Part shown: piece by piece, positions 8,466 through 15,764 of the stretch
Numbering within the stretch: position 1 is the first letter of the stretch
Layout: the number at the start of each line of letters is the position of its first letter
Source of the DNA: Streptomyces pilosus
GTDB taxonomy: Bacteria > Actinomycetota > Actinomycetes > Streptomycetales > Streptomycetaceae
Direction: 5' to 3'
Assembly (NCBI RefSeq): GCF_014649835.1
Contig: NZ_BMTU01000006.1
Span: 310,001 to 374,000, forward strand
DNA length: 64,000 nt
Made by a program: the position numbers and the translations under genes
The notes under the pieces: generated by a model
The model's input: the letters and a program-made list of their open reading frames with translations, nothing else
Told to the model about the DNA's origin: nothing
Databases searched by the model: none

Positions 8466-8963
8466 TCAGGGCAGCCGGACGTCCCCGAGGGACGGCAGCA
8501 GCGACTCCAGCCCGCTGGGCAGATCGCTGGGCAGCTGGGTCGGGAAACCCGACGGCAGCTCGGTGGGGAGGCCGGAGGGCAGCTCGGTGGGGAAGCCCGA
8601 GGGCAGCTCGGTGGGGAGGCCGGAGGGCAGCTCGGTGGGGAAACCCGACGGCAGCTCGGTGGGGAGGCCGCCGGTGGCCGTGCTGCTCTCGCCGGGGTCC
8701 TTGTCCGGCGAGTCGCCGTCGTCCGAGGCCAGGAGGACGACGAGGGAGACGGCCACGGCGCCCGCGATCACGGCGAGCAGGATCAGCAGCAGCCGGCGTC
8801 CGCCGGGACCCCGTCCGGGGCCGCCGCCGGGGTCCCCGGGCGGTGGGGGCGGAGGCGCGCCCCCGTACGAGGGCGGACCGAAGCCGCCGCCCGGGGGCGG
8901 CGTGTCGTCCGGCGGACCGGGCGGCTGCTGAGGCGGTACGGGTGGCGTGGCCATACCCCCCAT
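8466..8963 (-). CDS. Pro-rich single-pass membrane protein with C-terminal octapeptide repeats
   Basis: 165 aa from the ATG at 8963; an ATG at 8954 is equally possible and neither has a clean ribosome site. The order is a Pro/Gly-rich cytoplasmic N-terminus (about 1-65), one strong transmembrane helix (LLLILLAVIAGAVAVSLVVLLA) after GRRR, an acidic stretch (SDDGDSPDKDPGE), then six octapeptides of the type G[LF]PTELPS and a degenerate tail. By the positive-inside rule the repeats face outward. A long 5' extension of the frame is shadow coding. I know no function; a cell-wall-spanning stalk is possible. It converges on the SWIM gene. Confidence 0.65.
   Translation of the reverse strand: MGGMATPPVPPQQPPGPPDDTPPPGGGFGPPSYGGAPPPPPPGDPGGGPGRGPGGRRLLLILLAVIAGAVAVSLVVLLASDDGDSPDKDPGESSTATGGLPTELPSGFPTELPSGLPTELPSGFPTELPSGLPTELPSGFPTQLPSDLPSGLESLLPSLGDVRLP
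8526..8669 (-). repeat. Six tandem 24-bp units encoding octapeptides
   Basis: Six in-frame 24-bp units code for alternating GLPTELPS and GFPTELPS, the last one drifting to GFPTQLPS. The alternation gives a higher-order 48-bp period, suggesting growth by duplication of pairs. Copy number is expected to vary between strains. Confidence 0.85.
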
Positions 8964-9196
8964 GGTCGCCGCGGAGGCGGTGCCCGCGCGAGGGCGCCGC
9001 GTGCAAGCGGGTGCGCGGTCGCGGCTCCGGGCCCCGGGCACGGCGCGCCCGCGCGGGGAGCGGCTGCGGCCGAGCGGTGTGCCGGCGGCGGGACGCCGCA
9101 CGCACGCGCGTGTCCGTGCCTCCGGCAGACCTCCCGGCCCTCGCCTGCGCGGCGACCGTGTCGCCCTCCCCGGGCGCGCGGACGCTCCCGGGCGCA

Positions 9197-9250
9197 CCCG
9201 TCCCGTGCGCGTCCCGCCGGCCGGGGCCGGGGCGGTGCGCACGGGACGGG
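9197..9250 (-). terminator. Strong hairpin downstream of xylA
   Basis: A perfect 14-bp stem (9197-9210 with 9237-9250) with a GC-rich loop that can pair further. It begins about 8 bp past the xylA stop. It occupies the right part of the 295-bp gap before the membrane-repeat gene; I see nothing else in that gap. Confidence 0.75.
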
Positions 9251-9258
9251 GGGAGGGG

Positions 9259-10425
9259 TCAGCCGCGGGCGCCCAGGAGGTGGTCCATCGCCAGCTGGTC
9301 GAGGCGCTCGAAGGCCATGCCCCGGGCGGCGGCCGCGTCCGGGTCGAAGTCCTCGAAGGCGGACCGGTCGCCGAGCAGGCCCTGGAGGCCGTCGGCCGCC
9401 GTGGGCTGCGCCAGCTCGTCCAGCCGGGCCGCGCGCAGCGCCTCCTGGACCTCCGGGTCCGCGCGGAAGGCCGCCGCGCGCTCCTTGAGGATCAGGTAGT
9501 TGCGCATGCAGCCGGCCGCCGAGGCCCACACGCCGTCGAAGTCCTCGGTCCGCGGCGGCTTGAAGTCGAAGTGCCGCGGGCCCTCGTAACCGGCCGTCTC
9601 CAGCAGGTCCACCAGCCAGAACGCGGCCCGCAGGTCGCCCGCGCCGAAGCGGAGGTCCTGGTCGTACTTGATGCCGGACTGGCCGTTGAGGTCGATGTGG
9701 AAGAGCTTGCCCGCCCACAGGGCCTGCGCGATGCCGTGCGGGAAGTTCAGCCCGGCCATCTGCTCGTGGCCGACCTCCGGGTTGACGCCGTACAGCTCCG
9801 GCCGTTCGAGGCGCTCGATGAACGCCAGGGCGTGGCCGATCGTGGGCAGCAGGATGTCGCCGCGCGGCTCGTTCGGCTTGGGCTCGATGGCGAAGCGGAT
9901 GTCGTAGCCCTGGGAGGTGACGTACTCGCCGAGCAGGTCGAAGGCCTCCTTCATCCGGTCGAGGGCGACGCGGACGTCCTTGGCGGCACCGGACTCGGCA
10001 CCCTCACGGCCGCCCCACGCGACGTAGGTCTGCGCGCCGAGCTCGACCGCGAGGTCGATGTTGCGGATCGTCTTGCGCAGCGCGTACCGGCGCACGTCAC
10101 GGTCGTTGGCGGTGAAGCCGCCGTCCTTGAACACCGGGTGGGTGAACAGGTTGGTGGTGGCCATCGGCACCTTCATGCCGGTGTCGTCCAGCGCCTGCCG
10201 GAACCGCTTGACGTGCTCCTCGCGCTCGCTGTCGCCGGAGCCGAAGGGGATGAGGTCGTCGTCGTGGAAGGTCACGCCGTGGGCGCCCAGCTCGGCCAGG
10301 CGCCGGACCGACTCCGCCGGGTCGAGGGCCCCGCGCGTGGCGTCTCCGAAGGGGTCCCGTCCCTGCCAGCCGACGGTCCACAGTCCGAAGGTGAACTTGT
10401 CCTCGGGGGTGGGCTGGTAGTTCAT
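9259..10425 (-). CDS. xylA: Xylose isomerase
   Basis: 388 aa, the usual length for Streptomyces class I enzymes that interconvert D-xylose and D-xylulose (also glucose/fructose). Every catalytic and metal residue is in place in family numbering: His54 and Asp57 (FHDDD), Glu181 and Lys183 (IEPKPNEPRGD), Glu217 and His220 (NPEVGHEQ), Asp245, Asp255 and Asp257 (HIDLNGQSGIKYDQDLRF), Asp287 (HFDFKPPR). A GAGGAG ribosome site precedes the ATG. It is cytoplasmic and divergent from xylB, sharing a short AT-rich control region, so both are probably induced by xylose through the ROK regulator beyond xylB. Confidence 0.98.
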   Translation of the reverse strand: MNYQPTPEDKFTFGLWTVGWQGRDPFGDATRGALDPAESVRRLAELGAHGVTFHDDDLIPFGSGDSEREEHVKRFRQALDDTGMKVPMATTNLFTHPVFKDGGFTANDRDVRRYALRKTIRNIDLAVELGAQTYVAWGGREGAESGAAKDVRVALDRMKEAFDLLGEYVTSQGYDIRFAIEPKPNEPRGDILLPTIGHALAFIERLERPELYGVNPEVGHEQMAGLNFPHGIAQALWAGKLFHIDLNGQSGIKYDQDLRFGAGDLRAAFWLVDLLETAGYEGPRHFDFKPPRTEDFDGVWASAAGCMRNYLILKERAAAFRADPEVQEALRAARLDELAQPTAADGLQGLLGDRSAFEDFDPDAAAARGMAFERLDQLAMDHLLGARG

Positions 10426-10468
10426 GCCGCGGCTCCTCGCTCGCTGAGACTATTTCGTCATGGCGGTT

Positions 10469-10480
10469 TACAAATTAGTA
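10469..10480. promoter_or_regulatory. Candidate xylose-regulator operator in the xylA-xylB divergent promoter region
   Basis: TACAAATTAGTA is a 12-bp palindrome apart from one symmetric mismatched pair (TAC-x-AATT-x-GTA). It sits in a roughly 50-bp AT-rich island (10448-10495), unlike anything around it. TAGTAT at 10476-10481 could be a -10 for xylB. The xylA side may use TAGTCT (reverse of 10447-10452). Binding by the neighbouring ROK protein is inference. Confidence 0.45.
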
Positions 10481-10538
10481 TGCAGGAACATTTCTGGGAA
10501 GAGACACACCCCGCCGGGTGCGGAAGAGGGAGAGACCG

Positions 10539-11984
10539 ATGTCAGCAGCCGAGGGTCCGCTCGTCGTCGGCGTGGACACATCCACCCAGTCCACCAAGGC
10601 GCTGGTCGTCGACGTGGCGACCGGCAGGGTCGTCGCGAGCGGCCAGGCCCCGCACACGGTGACCTCGGGGGCCGGCCGGGAGAGCGATCCGCGCCAGTGG
10701 TGGGACGCCCTCACCGAGGCGCTGCGCCAGTGCGGCGAGGCGGCGCACGAGGCCGCGGCGGTCTCGATCGGCGGCCAGCAGCACGGACTGGTCACCCTGG
10801 ACGGGCACGGCGAGCCGGTCCGTCCGGCGCTGCTGTGGAACGACGTGCGGTCCGCGCCGCAGGCCCGACGGCTGGTCGAGGAACTGGGCGGAGCGAAGTC
10901 CTGGGCGGAGCGCACCGGGAGCGTGCCCGCCGCCTCCTTCACGGTCACCAAGTGGGCCTGGCTCGCGGAGCACGAGCCGGACGCGGTCCGTGCCGTCAAG
11001 GCCGTCCGGCTCCCGCACGACTACCTCACGGAGCGGCTCACCGGCGTGGGCACGACCGACCGCGGCGACGCCTCCGGCACCGGCTGGTGGGCCTCGGCGA
11101 CGGAGGCGTACGACGAGGAGGTCCTCGCCCACGTGGGCCTCGACCCGGCGCTGCTGCCGCGGGTGGTGCGGCCGGGCGAGGTGGCCGGAACGGTGCGTGA
11201 CGGTCACGGCCTGCCGTTCTCCAAAGGCACCCTGGTGGCGTGCGGCACGGGTGACAACGCCGCGGCCGCGCTGGGCCTCGGGGTGCGCCCCGGCACACCG
11301 GTGATGAGCCTCGGCACCTCGGGCACCGTGTACGCCGTCTCCCGGCACCGGCAGGCCGACCCGACCGGCACGGTGGCGGGCTTCGCCGACGCGCGCGGTG
11401 ACTGGCTGCCGCTGGCCTGCACCCTGAACTGCACGCTCGCCGTGGACAGGGTCGCCGCCCTGCTGGGCCTGGACCGCGAGGCCGTAGAAGCCGGACGCGG
11501 CGTGACCCTGCTGCCCTTCCTGGACGGCGAGCGCACTCCGAACCTCCCCCACGCCTCCGGCCTGCTGCACGGTCTGCGGCACGACACCACCGGCGGCCAG
11601 GTCCTCCAGGCGGCCTACGACGGGGCCGTGTACTCCCTGCTGGCCGCGCTGGACCTGGTCCTCGACGAGGACGCCAACCCCTCCGCGCCGCTGCTGCTGA
11701 TCGGCGGCGGCGCCCGGGGCGCGGCCTGGCAGCAGACCGTACGGCGCCTGTCGGGGCGGCCCGTGCAGGTGCCCGAGGCCAGGGAACTGGTCGCGCTCGG
11801 TGCGGCGGCGCAGGCGGCCGGGCTGCTCACCGGGGAGGACCCGGCCGCGGTCGCCCGGCGCTGGAACACGGCGGCCGGGCCGGTGCTGGAGGCCGTGGAA
11901 CGGGACGAGGAGACGCTGGCCGGGCTGGCCGGGGTACTCTCCGACGCGGCCGCGCTCCTGGAACGCGCCACCGACACCGACTGA
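10539..11984 (+). CDS. xylB: Xylulose kinase (FGGY family)
   Basis: 481 aa from the ATG at 10539, which has AGAGGGAGAG before it; an in-frame upstream ATG lacks this. It phosphorylates D-xylulose at O5 with ATP, feeding the pentose phosphate pathway. FGGY features are clear: the N-terminal phosphate loop GVDTSTQSTKALVVD, substrate-binding GGQQHGLV and LLWND, GTGDNAAAALG in the middle, GTSGTVYAVS and LLLIGGGARGAAW in the C-terminal ATPase lobe. Length is normal. It is divergent from xylA and followed by the ROK regulator on the same strand. Confidence 0.97.
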   Translation: MSAAEGPLVVGVDTSTQSTKALVVDVATGRVVASGQAPHTVTSGAGRESDPRQWWDALTEALRQCGEAAHEAAAVSIGGQQHGLVTLDGHGEPVRPALLWNDVRSAPQARRLVEELGGAKSWAERTGSVPAASFTVTKWAWLAEHEPDAVRAVKAVRLPHDYLTERLTGVGTTDRGDASGTGWWASATEAYDEEVLAHVGLDPALLPRVVRPGEVAGTVRDGHGLPFSKGTLVACGTGDNAAAALGLGVRPGTPVMSLGTSGTVYAVSRHRQADPTGTVAGFADARGDWLPLACTLNCTLAVDRVAALLGLDREAVEAGRGVTLLPFLDGERTPNLPHASGLLHGLRHDTTGGQVLQAAYDGAVYSLLAALDLVLDEDANPSAPLLLIGGGARGAAWQQTVRRLSGRPVQVPEARELVALGAAAQAAGLLTGEDPAAVARRWNTAAGPVLEAVERDEETLAGLAGVLSDAAALLERATDTD

Positions 11985-12135
11985 CAGTGCCGCCCGCGCC
12001 GTTCCGGTACCGGCGGCCCGCGCCCCTCCGTCACCCCGGCGGGCGGGCGGAGCCGCCCCGCGAGGTGCGCGGGCCGACCGGGCGGGGTTGCCGACAGCAC
12101 ACCGAGGACCGCCGAGACCGAGGAACGACGGAGGA

Positions 12136-13344
12136 ATGAGCACACCGCCGCACACGACCCGGCCGGCCGGCCCGGGACGCGCACTGCCCGACACCCAGCA
12201 GGGCATGCGCCGCCGCAACCTCTCGCGCGTGATGCACACCGTGAGCGCCGAGGGGCCGCTGTCCCGGGCCGCCGTCGCCTCACGCATCGGGCTGACCCGC
12301 GCGGCGGTGTCCACGCTCGTCGACGAGCTGACCCGTTCGGGACTGCTGGAGGAGCTGGGGCCCGAACGGCCGGGCCGCGTGGGCCGGCCCGGCTCCGCGC
12401 TCGCCGTCAGCGGGAACGGCCCCGCGGGGATCGGTGCCGAGATCGGCGTCGACCATCTCGCGGTCTGCGCGGTCGACCTGCGCGGACGGGTCCGGGCCCG
12501 GGCGGTGCGGCACGTCCCGAACCGGGACCGCGCCCCGGAACCGGTGCTCGGGGAGCTCACCGGGCTGGTCCACCGGATCGTCGCCGAGGCGGAGGACGAG
12601 GGGCTGTGGCCCGCGGGTCTGGCCGTCGCCGTGCCCGGCCTGGTGGCCCGGGACGCCCGCACCGTCGTACGCGCCCCGAACCTCGGCTGGTTCGACACCG
12701 ACCTCTCCGCCCTGCTCCCCGCCCGGTTCCCGCTCACCGTCGCCAACGAGGCGAACTTCGGCGCGCTGGCCGAACTGTGGCTCGGTGCGGACACCCCGCG
12801 GGACTTCCTCCACGTGTCGGCCGAGATCGGTATCGGTGCGGCGGTCGTGGTGGACGGGCGTCTGCTGCACGGAAACCGGGGCTTCGCGGGCGAGTTGGGT
12901 CACGTGCCGGTGTGGCCCGACGGTCCGGGGTGCGCCTGCGGCGGGCGGGGCTGCCTGGAGCAGTACGCCGGTGAGGAGGCGGTGCTGCGCGCAGCCGGCC
13001 TGGAGCCGGGCGAGGACCGCGTCGGTCTCCTCGCGGGCCGTGCCGAGCAGGGCGACGCCGGGGTACGACGTGCCCTGCACGACGCGGGAACGGCGCTCGG
13101 CATCGCCCTCACCGGGGCGGTGAACCTGCTGGACCCGCAGAGCGTGGTGCTGGGCGGGGCCCTGTCCGGGCTCGCCCCCTGGCTGCTGCCCTCCCTGCGA
13201 TCCGAGCTGGGCCGCCGCACCGCGGGACCGGCCTGCCCCGTCACCGTGTCCGCGCTGGGCCCCGAAGGCCCGCTGCTCGGGGCGGCGCACTCGGTGGTCC
13301 GGGGCGTCCTGGACGATCCGGCGACCGTGGCCGAGCGCGCCTGA
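12136..13344 (+). CDS. xylR: ROK-family transcriptional regulator, probable xylose repressor
   Basis: 402 aa from an ATG closely preceded by GGAGGA (12130-12135); MRRRNLSRVMH at residue 24 is an alternative start. A winged helix-turn-helix (LSRAAVASRIGLTRAAVSTLVDELTRSGLL, about 40-70) precedes a ROK sugar-kinase-like domain. The ROK zinc signature GELGHV...CACGGRGCLEQYAG is intact at about 255-280. Such proteins release their operators when a sugar binds. Its position after xylB and the palindrome between xylA and xylB point to control of the xylose genes. The symbol reflects this inference. Confidence 0.85.
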   Translation: MSTPPHTTRPAGPGRALPDTQQGMRRRNLSRVMHTVSAEGPLSRAAVASRIGLTRAAVSTLVDELTRSGLLEELGPERPGRVGRPGSALAVSGNGPAGIGAEIGVDHLAVCAVDLRGRVRARAVRHVPNRDRAPEPVLGELTGLVHRIVAEAEDEGLWPAGLAVAVPGLVARDARTVVRAPNLGWFDTDLSALLPARFPLTVANEANFGALAELWLGADTPRDFLHVSAEIGIGAAVVVDGRLLHGNRGFAGELGHVPVWPDGPGCACGGRGCLEQYAGEEAVLRAAGLEPGEDRVGLLAGRAEQGDAGVRRALHDAGTALGIALTGAVNLLDPQSVVLGGALSGLAPWLLPSLRSELGRRTAGPACPVTVSALGPEGPLLGAAHSVVRGVLDDPATVAERA

Positions 13345-13394
13345 CCGGCTCGGCCGGGGCCCGCCGGTGACGATCACGCGGGTCCGGCGGGCCC

Positions 13395-13414
13395 GCGGGC
13401 GGGACGCCGCCCGC
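13395..13414. terminator. GC hairpin between convergent genes
   Basis: GCGGGCGG / CCGCCCGC form a perfect 8-bp stem around a 4-nt GACG loop. It lies between the ROK regulator stop (13344) and the convergent DUF4180 stop (13430). The surrounding GC tract can pair in other ways too. Confidence 0.55.
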
Positions 13415-13429
13415 CCGGCGGGCCGCGGG

Positions 13430-13801
13430 TCAGGCCGGGGCCAGCCGCTGTTCGAGTTCCGGCCGGTCGGTCACGAACCACACCTGGTCGCCGCGGTTCG
13501 CCTCGCGGACGAAGTCGCGCAGGGCCTCGCTGGCGGCCACGCGGGCGGTGATGTCGCCGACGACCACCAGACGGATCCGGTAGTTGGCGAACTTCTGCAC
13601 CACGTCACCGGCGACACCCGACCGCAGGGTGAAGAACGCGTCGGCCACCCGGTCCACCGGGACGGCCACCACCTCCGCGTGACAGCCCATGGCATCGCCG
13701 ATCAGGTCGAGGGCGGTGTCCCCGCCGCTCAGCTCCCGGCCGTCCGCGCCGCAGACGAGGACCTTGACACCGTGCGGGGTCACGAGATCGTTGGCTGTCA
13801 T
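13430..13801 (-). CDS. DUF4180 domain protein
   Basis: 123 aa from the ATG at 13801; a TTG further upstream lacks any ribosome site. The sequence (GVKVLVCGADGRELSGGDTALDLIGDAMG, VAVPVDRVADAFFTLRSGVAGDVVQKFANYRIRLVVVGD, ALRDFVREANRGDQVWFV) matches the DUF4180 family, small alpha/beta proteins of unknown function with a regular hydrophobic pattern. No signal peptide or membrane helix. It is divergent from the luciferase-domain gene, with a perfect palindrome between the two, so the pair may be co-regulated. Confidence 0.8.
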   Translation of the reverse strand: MTANDLVTPHGVKVLVCGADGRELSGGDTALDLIGDAMGCHAEVVAVPVDRVADAFFTLRSGVAGDVVQKFANYRIRLVVVGDITARVAASEALRDFVREANRGDQVWFVTDRPELEQRLAPA

Positions 13802-13858
13802 GGCCTGAGCGTACGTCAACGGCCGTCCGGCCTGCGGGGGTTGTGCCGGTCCGTCACC

Positions 13859-13872
13859 TCACCGATCGGTGA
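13859..13872. promoter_or_regulatory. Perfect 14-bp palindrome, candidate operator
   Basis: TCACCGATCGGTGA reads identically on both strands and lies in the 122-bp divergent region between the DUF4180 gene and the luciferase-domain gene. A central-loop-free palindrome is typical of a dimeric repressor site, not of a hairpin. Which regulator binds is unknown. Confidence 0.5.
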
Positions 13873-13923
13873 AGAATCGTCCAACTGCTGGTGGACGGAG
13901 GTTGAGCAGGTGACCATGAGGGC

Positions 13924-14322
13924 ATGACAGCGGCGCAGCGTGCCATGGAGAGACTGCTCACCTGGCCCGATCTCTCGGCCTCTCCGGCCGCATGTGGCAC
14001 GGGGCAGGCGCTCCGCACCGCGCGGGACGAGATCGTGCACTTCCACTCCGCGCGGGACGTGGACCTCCACCTCACCCACCGCGCGATCCAGCGTTTCCAC
14101 TACGACCTGGGCGGGTCGAGCGCGATCCAGCTGATCCCGGGCTCGTGCTGGGTGACCGTCCACCTGGACTGCGCCACCGACGAGGACCTGCTGATGAGTC
14201 TGGTGAGCGTCGCCCTCAAGGCGCACCAGAACAGACCCCCCTCCTCCCCCTCGACGGCGGCGGCCGGGTGCAACTTCCACCGCGTCACCGTGCTGCCGCG
14301 CGACGCGACGGCCGGCCACTGA
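13924..14322 (+). CDS. Luciferase-domain (DUF5519-like) protein
   Basis: 132 aa. The core, from ARDEIVHFHSARDVDLHLTHRAIQRFHYDL to WVTVHLDCATDEDLLMSLVSVALKAHQ, resembles the small luciferase-fold family (DUF5519) common in actinobacteria, in which no luminescence is implied. The C-terminus (RPPSSPSTAAAGCNFHRV) looks variable. The start is the ATG at 13924; GCAGGTG lies about 10 nt upstream. It is divergent from the DUF4180 gene and likely shares the palindromic operator. No biochemical role is known to me. Confidence 0.65.
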   Translation: MTAAQRAMERLLTWPDLSASPAACGTGQALRTARDEIVHFHSARDVDLHLTHRAIQRFHYDLGGSSAIQLIPGSCWVTVHLDCATDEDLLMSLVSVALKAHQNRPPSSPSTAAAGCNFHRVTVLPRDATAGH

Positions 14323-14330
14323 GCCGCTGA

Positions 14331-14400
14331 GTCACGGAGCCGTCACGGAGCCACGGAGGCACGGAGCCACTCGGTCACCGAGTCACCGAGTCACCGGGCC
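14331..14400. repeat. Short-period direct repeats in a 96-bp convergent gap
   Basis: The gap between the luciferase-domain gene and the small membrane gene is built of short units: GTCACGGAGCC / CCACGGAGGCACGGAGCC on the left, and three successive GAGTCACC-type 8-bp units on the right. The units overlap imperfect inverted repeats (TCGGTCACCGA), so it may serve as a terminator. It looks like slippage-generated sequence. Confidence 0.5.
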
Positions 14401-14418
14401 GCCGGCTGGGGCCCGGTC

Positions 14419-14613
14419 TCACGGCCGCAGACTGCCGACGATGTCGGCGGTGGCCGTGAGACCGCTGTGGATGGTGGGCGCGATGCTGGTGCTGGCCAGG
14501 TAGAACCCGAGCAGCAGACAGACCAGCGCGTGGGAGACCTTCAGCCCGCTGTTGCGCAGGAAGATCACCGCCAGGACCGAGAGCAGCAGCACCACAGAGA
14601 TGGAAACGGCCAT
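14419..14613 (-). CDS. Small integral membrane protein
   Basis: 64 aa from the ATG at 14613, selected because GGAGGAGG lies 6 nt before it. Two hydrophobic helices (SISVVLLLSVLAVIFLR and VSHALVCLLLGFYLASTSIAP) are separated by a short basic loop, and the tail (TIHSGLTATADIVGSLRP) is soluble. The FYLAST...AP motif at the end of helix 2 recurs in small Streptomyces membrane proteins as I remember them, but I know of no function. Monocistronic; the next gene on this strand is 103 bp upstream. Confidence 0.7.
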   Translation of the reverse strand: MAVSISVVLLLSVLAVIFLRNSGLKVSHALVCLLLGFYLASTSIAPTIHSGLTATADIVGSLRP

Positions 14614-14715
14614 CGTCAACCTCCTCCGCCACATCCGTTTCGCGGCGTTCGGCCGCAAGTGTGGCGTAGCGGAGGGTTCGTCCGGGCTGCTGACCTGTCC
14701 GCCGAACGTGTGGTG

Positions 14716-15579
14716 TCACGGCCTCCGGCGGGCGTCGAGGAAGGACTCGAGACCCGCGAGGTCGTCGGTGTTGAGGTGGTCGACGTCCGCCGCGACCAGT
14801 TCGCCCCACAGGGCGTCGCGGGCCGGGCCCGGCAGGTCGGGGGTGGCCCAGAAGCGCACCCGTTGGCCGCGCGCGTGTGCGGTGCGCACGATGCCGTGCA
14901 GCTTCCGGCGCTCCGCGGCGGGGAAGGGGCCGACGCCCCGCCAGGTGAAGTGCAGCGTCCAGTTGTCGCTGATCAGCGGGGCGAAGGAGGCCGGCGCGGG
15001 AGTGCCGAGGTCGGTGAGCCGCCCGTCGTAGAAGGCGCGGCGCACCCGCTGGGCCTCCATGGGCGCCCGGGCGGCGCGGTCACCGGAGATCACGGCGGTG
15101 ACCGGGCCGGGCAGCACCCTGCCGTGCGCGTAGGTGGTGAACAGGTGCCGGTGGCGGCGCAGCAGGCGGTCGAGTTCGAGGTACGTGGCGGATCCCTCGG
15201 TCTTGAGGTCGATCAGCAGTTGGAGCGGCCTGCGGTGTCCGCGGTACACCGCGCCGCGGTTCGCCCGGACACGGGCGGCGAGCGGGTCCAGGTACAGCGC
15301 TTCGAGGGTGCGGGCCGGGTCGAGGTCCTCGGGGTCGTGGGCGACGAGGAGCCGGCCGTCGACGAGGAAGACGTCCGCCTCGACACTGCCGAAGCGGTGG
15401 TCGAGGGCGTCGAGGAGGGGGCGCGGATGCTCGTAGTCGTTGTGGGCGTGGGCGCGCCACAACGGGCGCGGCCGGTGGCCGCGTTCACCGGCCAGCGCCT
15501 GGGTCGCGGGCAGGGCGACCGAGCCGGCGAGGGCGGCGCCGAGGGTGGTGAGGGCTCTGCGGCGGGTGGTGAGGGCCAT
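14716..15579 (-). CDS. Exported GDPD/PI-PLC-superfamily phosphodiesterase
   Basis: 287 aa with GGGAGG 6 nt before the ATG. An N-terminal twin-arginine-type signal (TTRRRALTTLGAALAGSVALPATQALA) predicts Tat export. The mature part starts with AHAHNDYEHPRPLLDALDHRFGSVEADVFLVDGRLLVAHD, the typical first half of a glycerophosphodiester phosphodiesterase TIM barrel. Its His (HAHND), Glu-x-Asp (EADVF) and second His (AHD) are the expected catalytic and metal residues. Later strands (LLIDLKTEG, RVRFWATPD, DHLNTDDLAGL) fit too. Likely role: phosphodiester or phospholipid-headgroup scavenging outside the cell. Confidence 0.85.
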   Translation of the reverse strand: MALTTRRRALTTLGAALAGSVALPATQALAGERGHRPRPLWRAHAHNDYEHPRPLLDALDHRFGSVEADVFLVDGRLLVAHDPEDLDPARTLEALYLDPLAARVRANRGAVYRGHRRPLQLLIDLKTEGSATYLELDRLLRRHRHLFTTYAHGRVLPGPVTAVISGDRAARAPMEAQRVRRAFYDGRLTDLGTPAPASFAPLISDNWTLHFTWRGVGPFPAAERRKLHGIVRTAHARGQRVRFWATPDLPGPARDALWGELVAADVDHLNTDDLAGLESFLDARRRP

Positions 15580-15710
15580 GCTCTGCCTCCCTGGAGGTGC
15601 CGTACGGGTCCCCGTGAGTATGGGGTCCCGGCGGGTCCAAAGAGCAGTACCGTGCGGGGAGTTGGCTGATCCGCCGTCGCCCGTTCACCTCTCCGGCGCC
15701 GCGGGGCGCG

Positions 15711-15755
15711 CACACCGGGAAGCCCGCCCCGGGGAGGGGCGGGCTTCCCGGTGTG
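15711..15755 (-). terminator. Very strong hairpin ending the acyl-CoA dehydrogenase operon
   Basis: A perfect 20-bp stem (15711-15730 with 15736-15755) with a 5-nt GGGGA loop, starting 10 bp after the stop of the last operon gene. It separates that operon from the GDPD gene on the same strand. Confidence 0.9.
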
Positions 15756-15764
15756 TCCGGCCGG

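Noticed and set aside
8526..8669. Regularly spaced 24-bp repeats considered as a CRISPR array
   Set aside because: Units are contiguous with no spacers, in frame with a coding gene, and keep an amino-acid pattern.
12136..13344. ROK protein considered as a glucokinase
   Set aside because: A clear N-terminal helix-turn-helix and its place beside xylAB make it a regulator; the sugar-kinase-like domain is the sensor.
13367..13927. Plus-strand frame ending in ATGAGGGCATGA just before the luciferase-domain gene
   Set aside because: It runs antisense through the DUF4180 gene and its overlap with the next ATG looks fortuitous.
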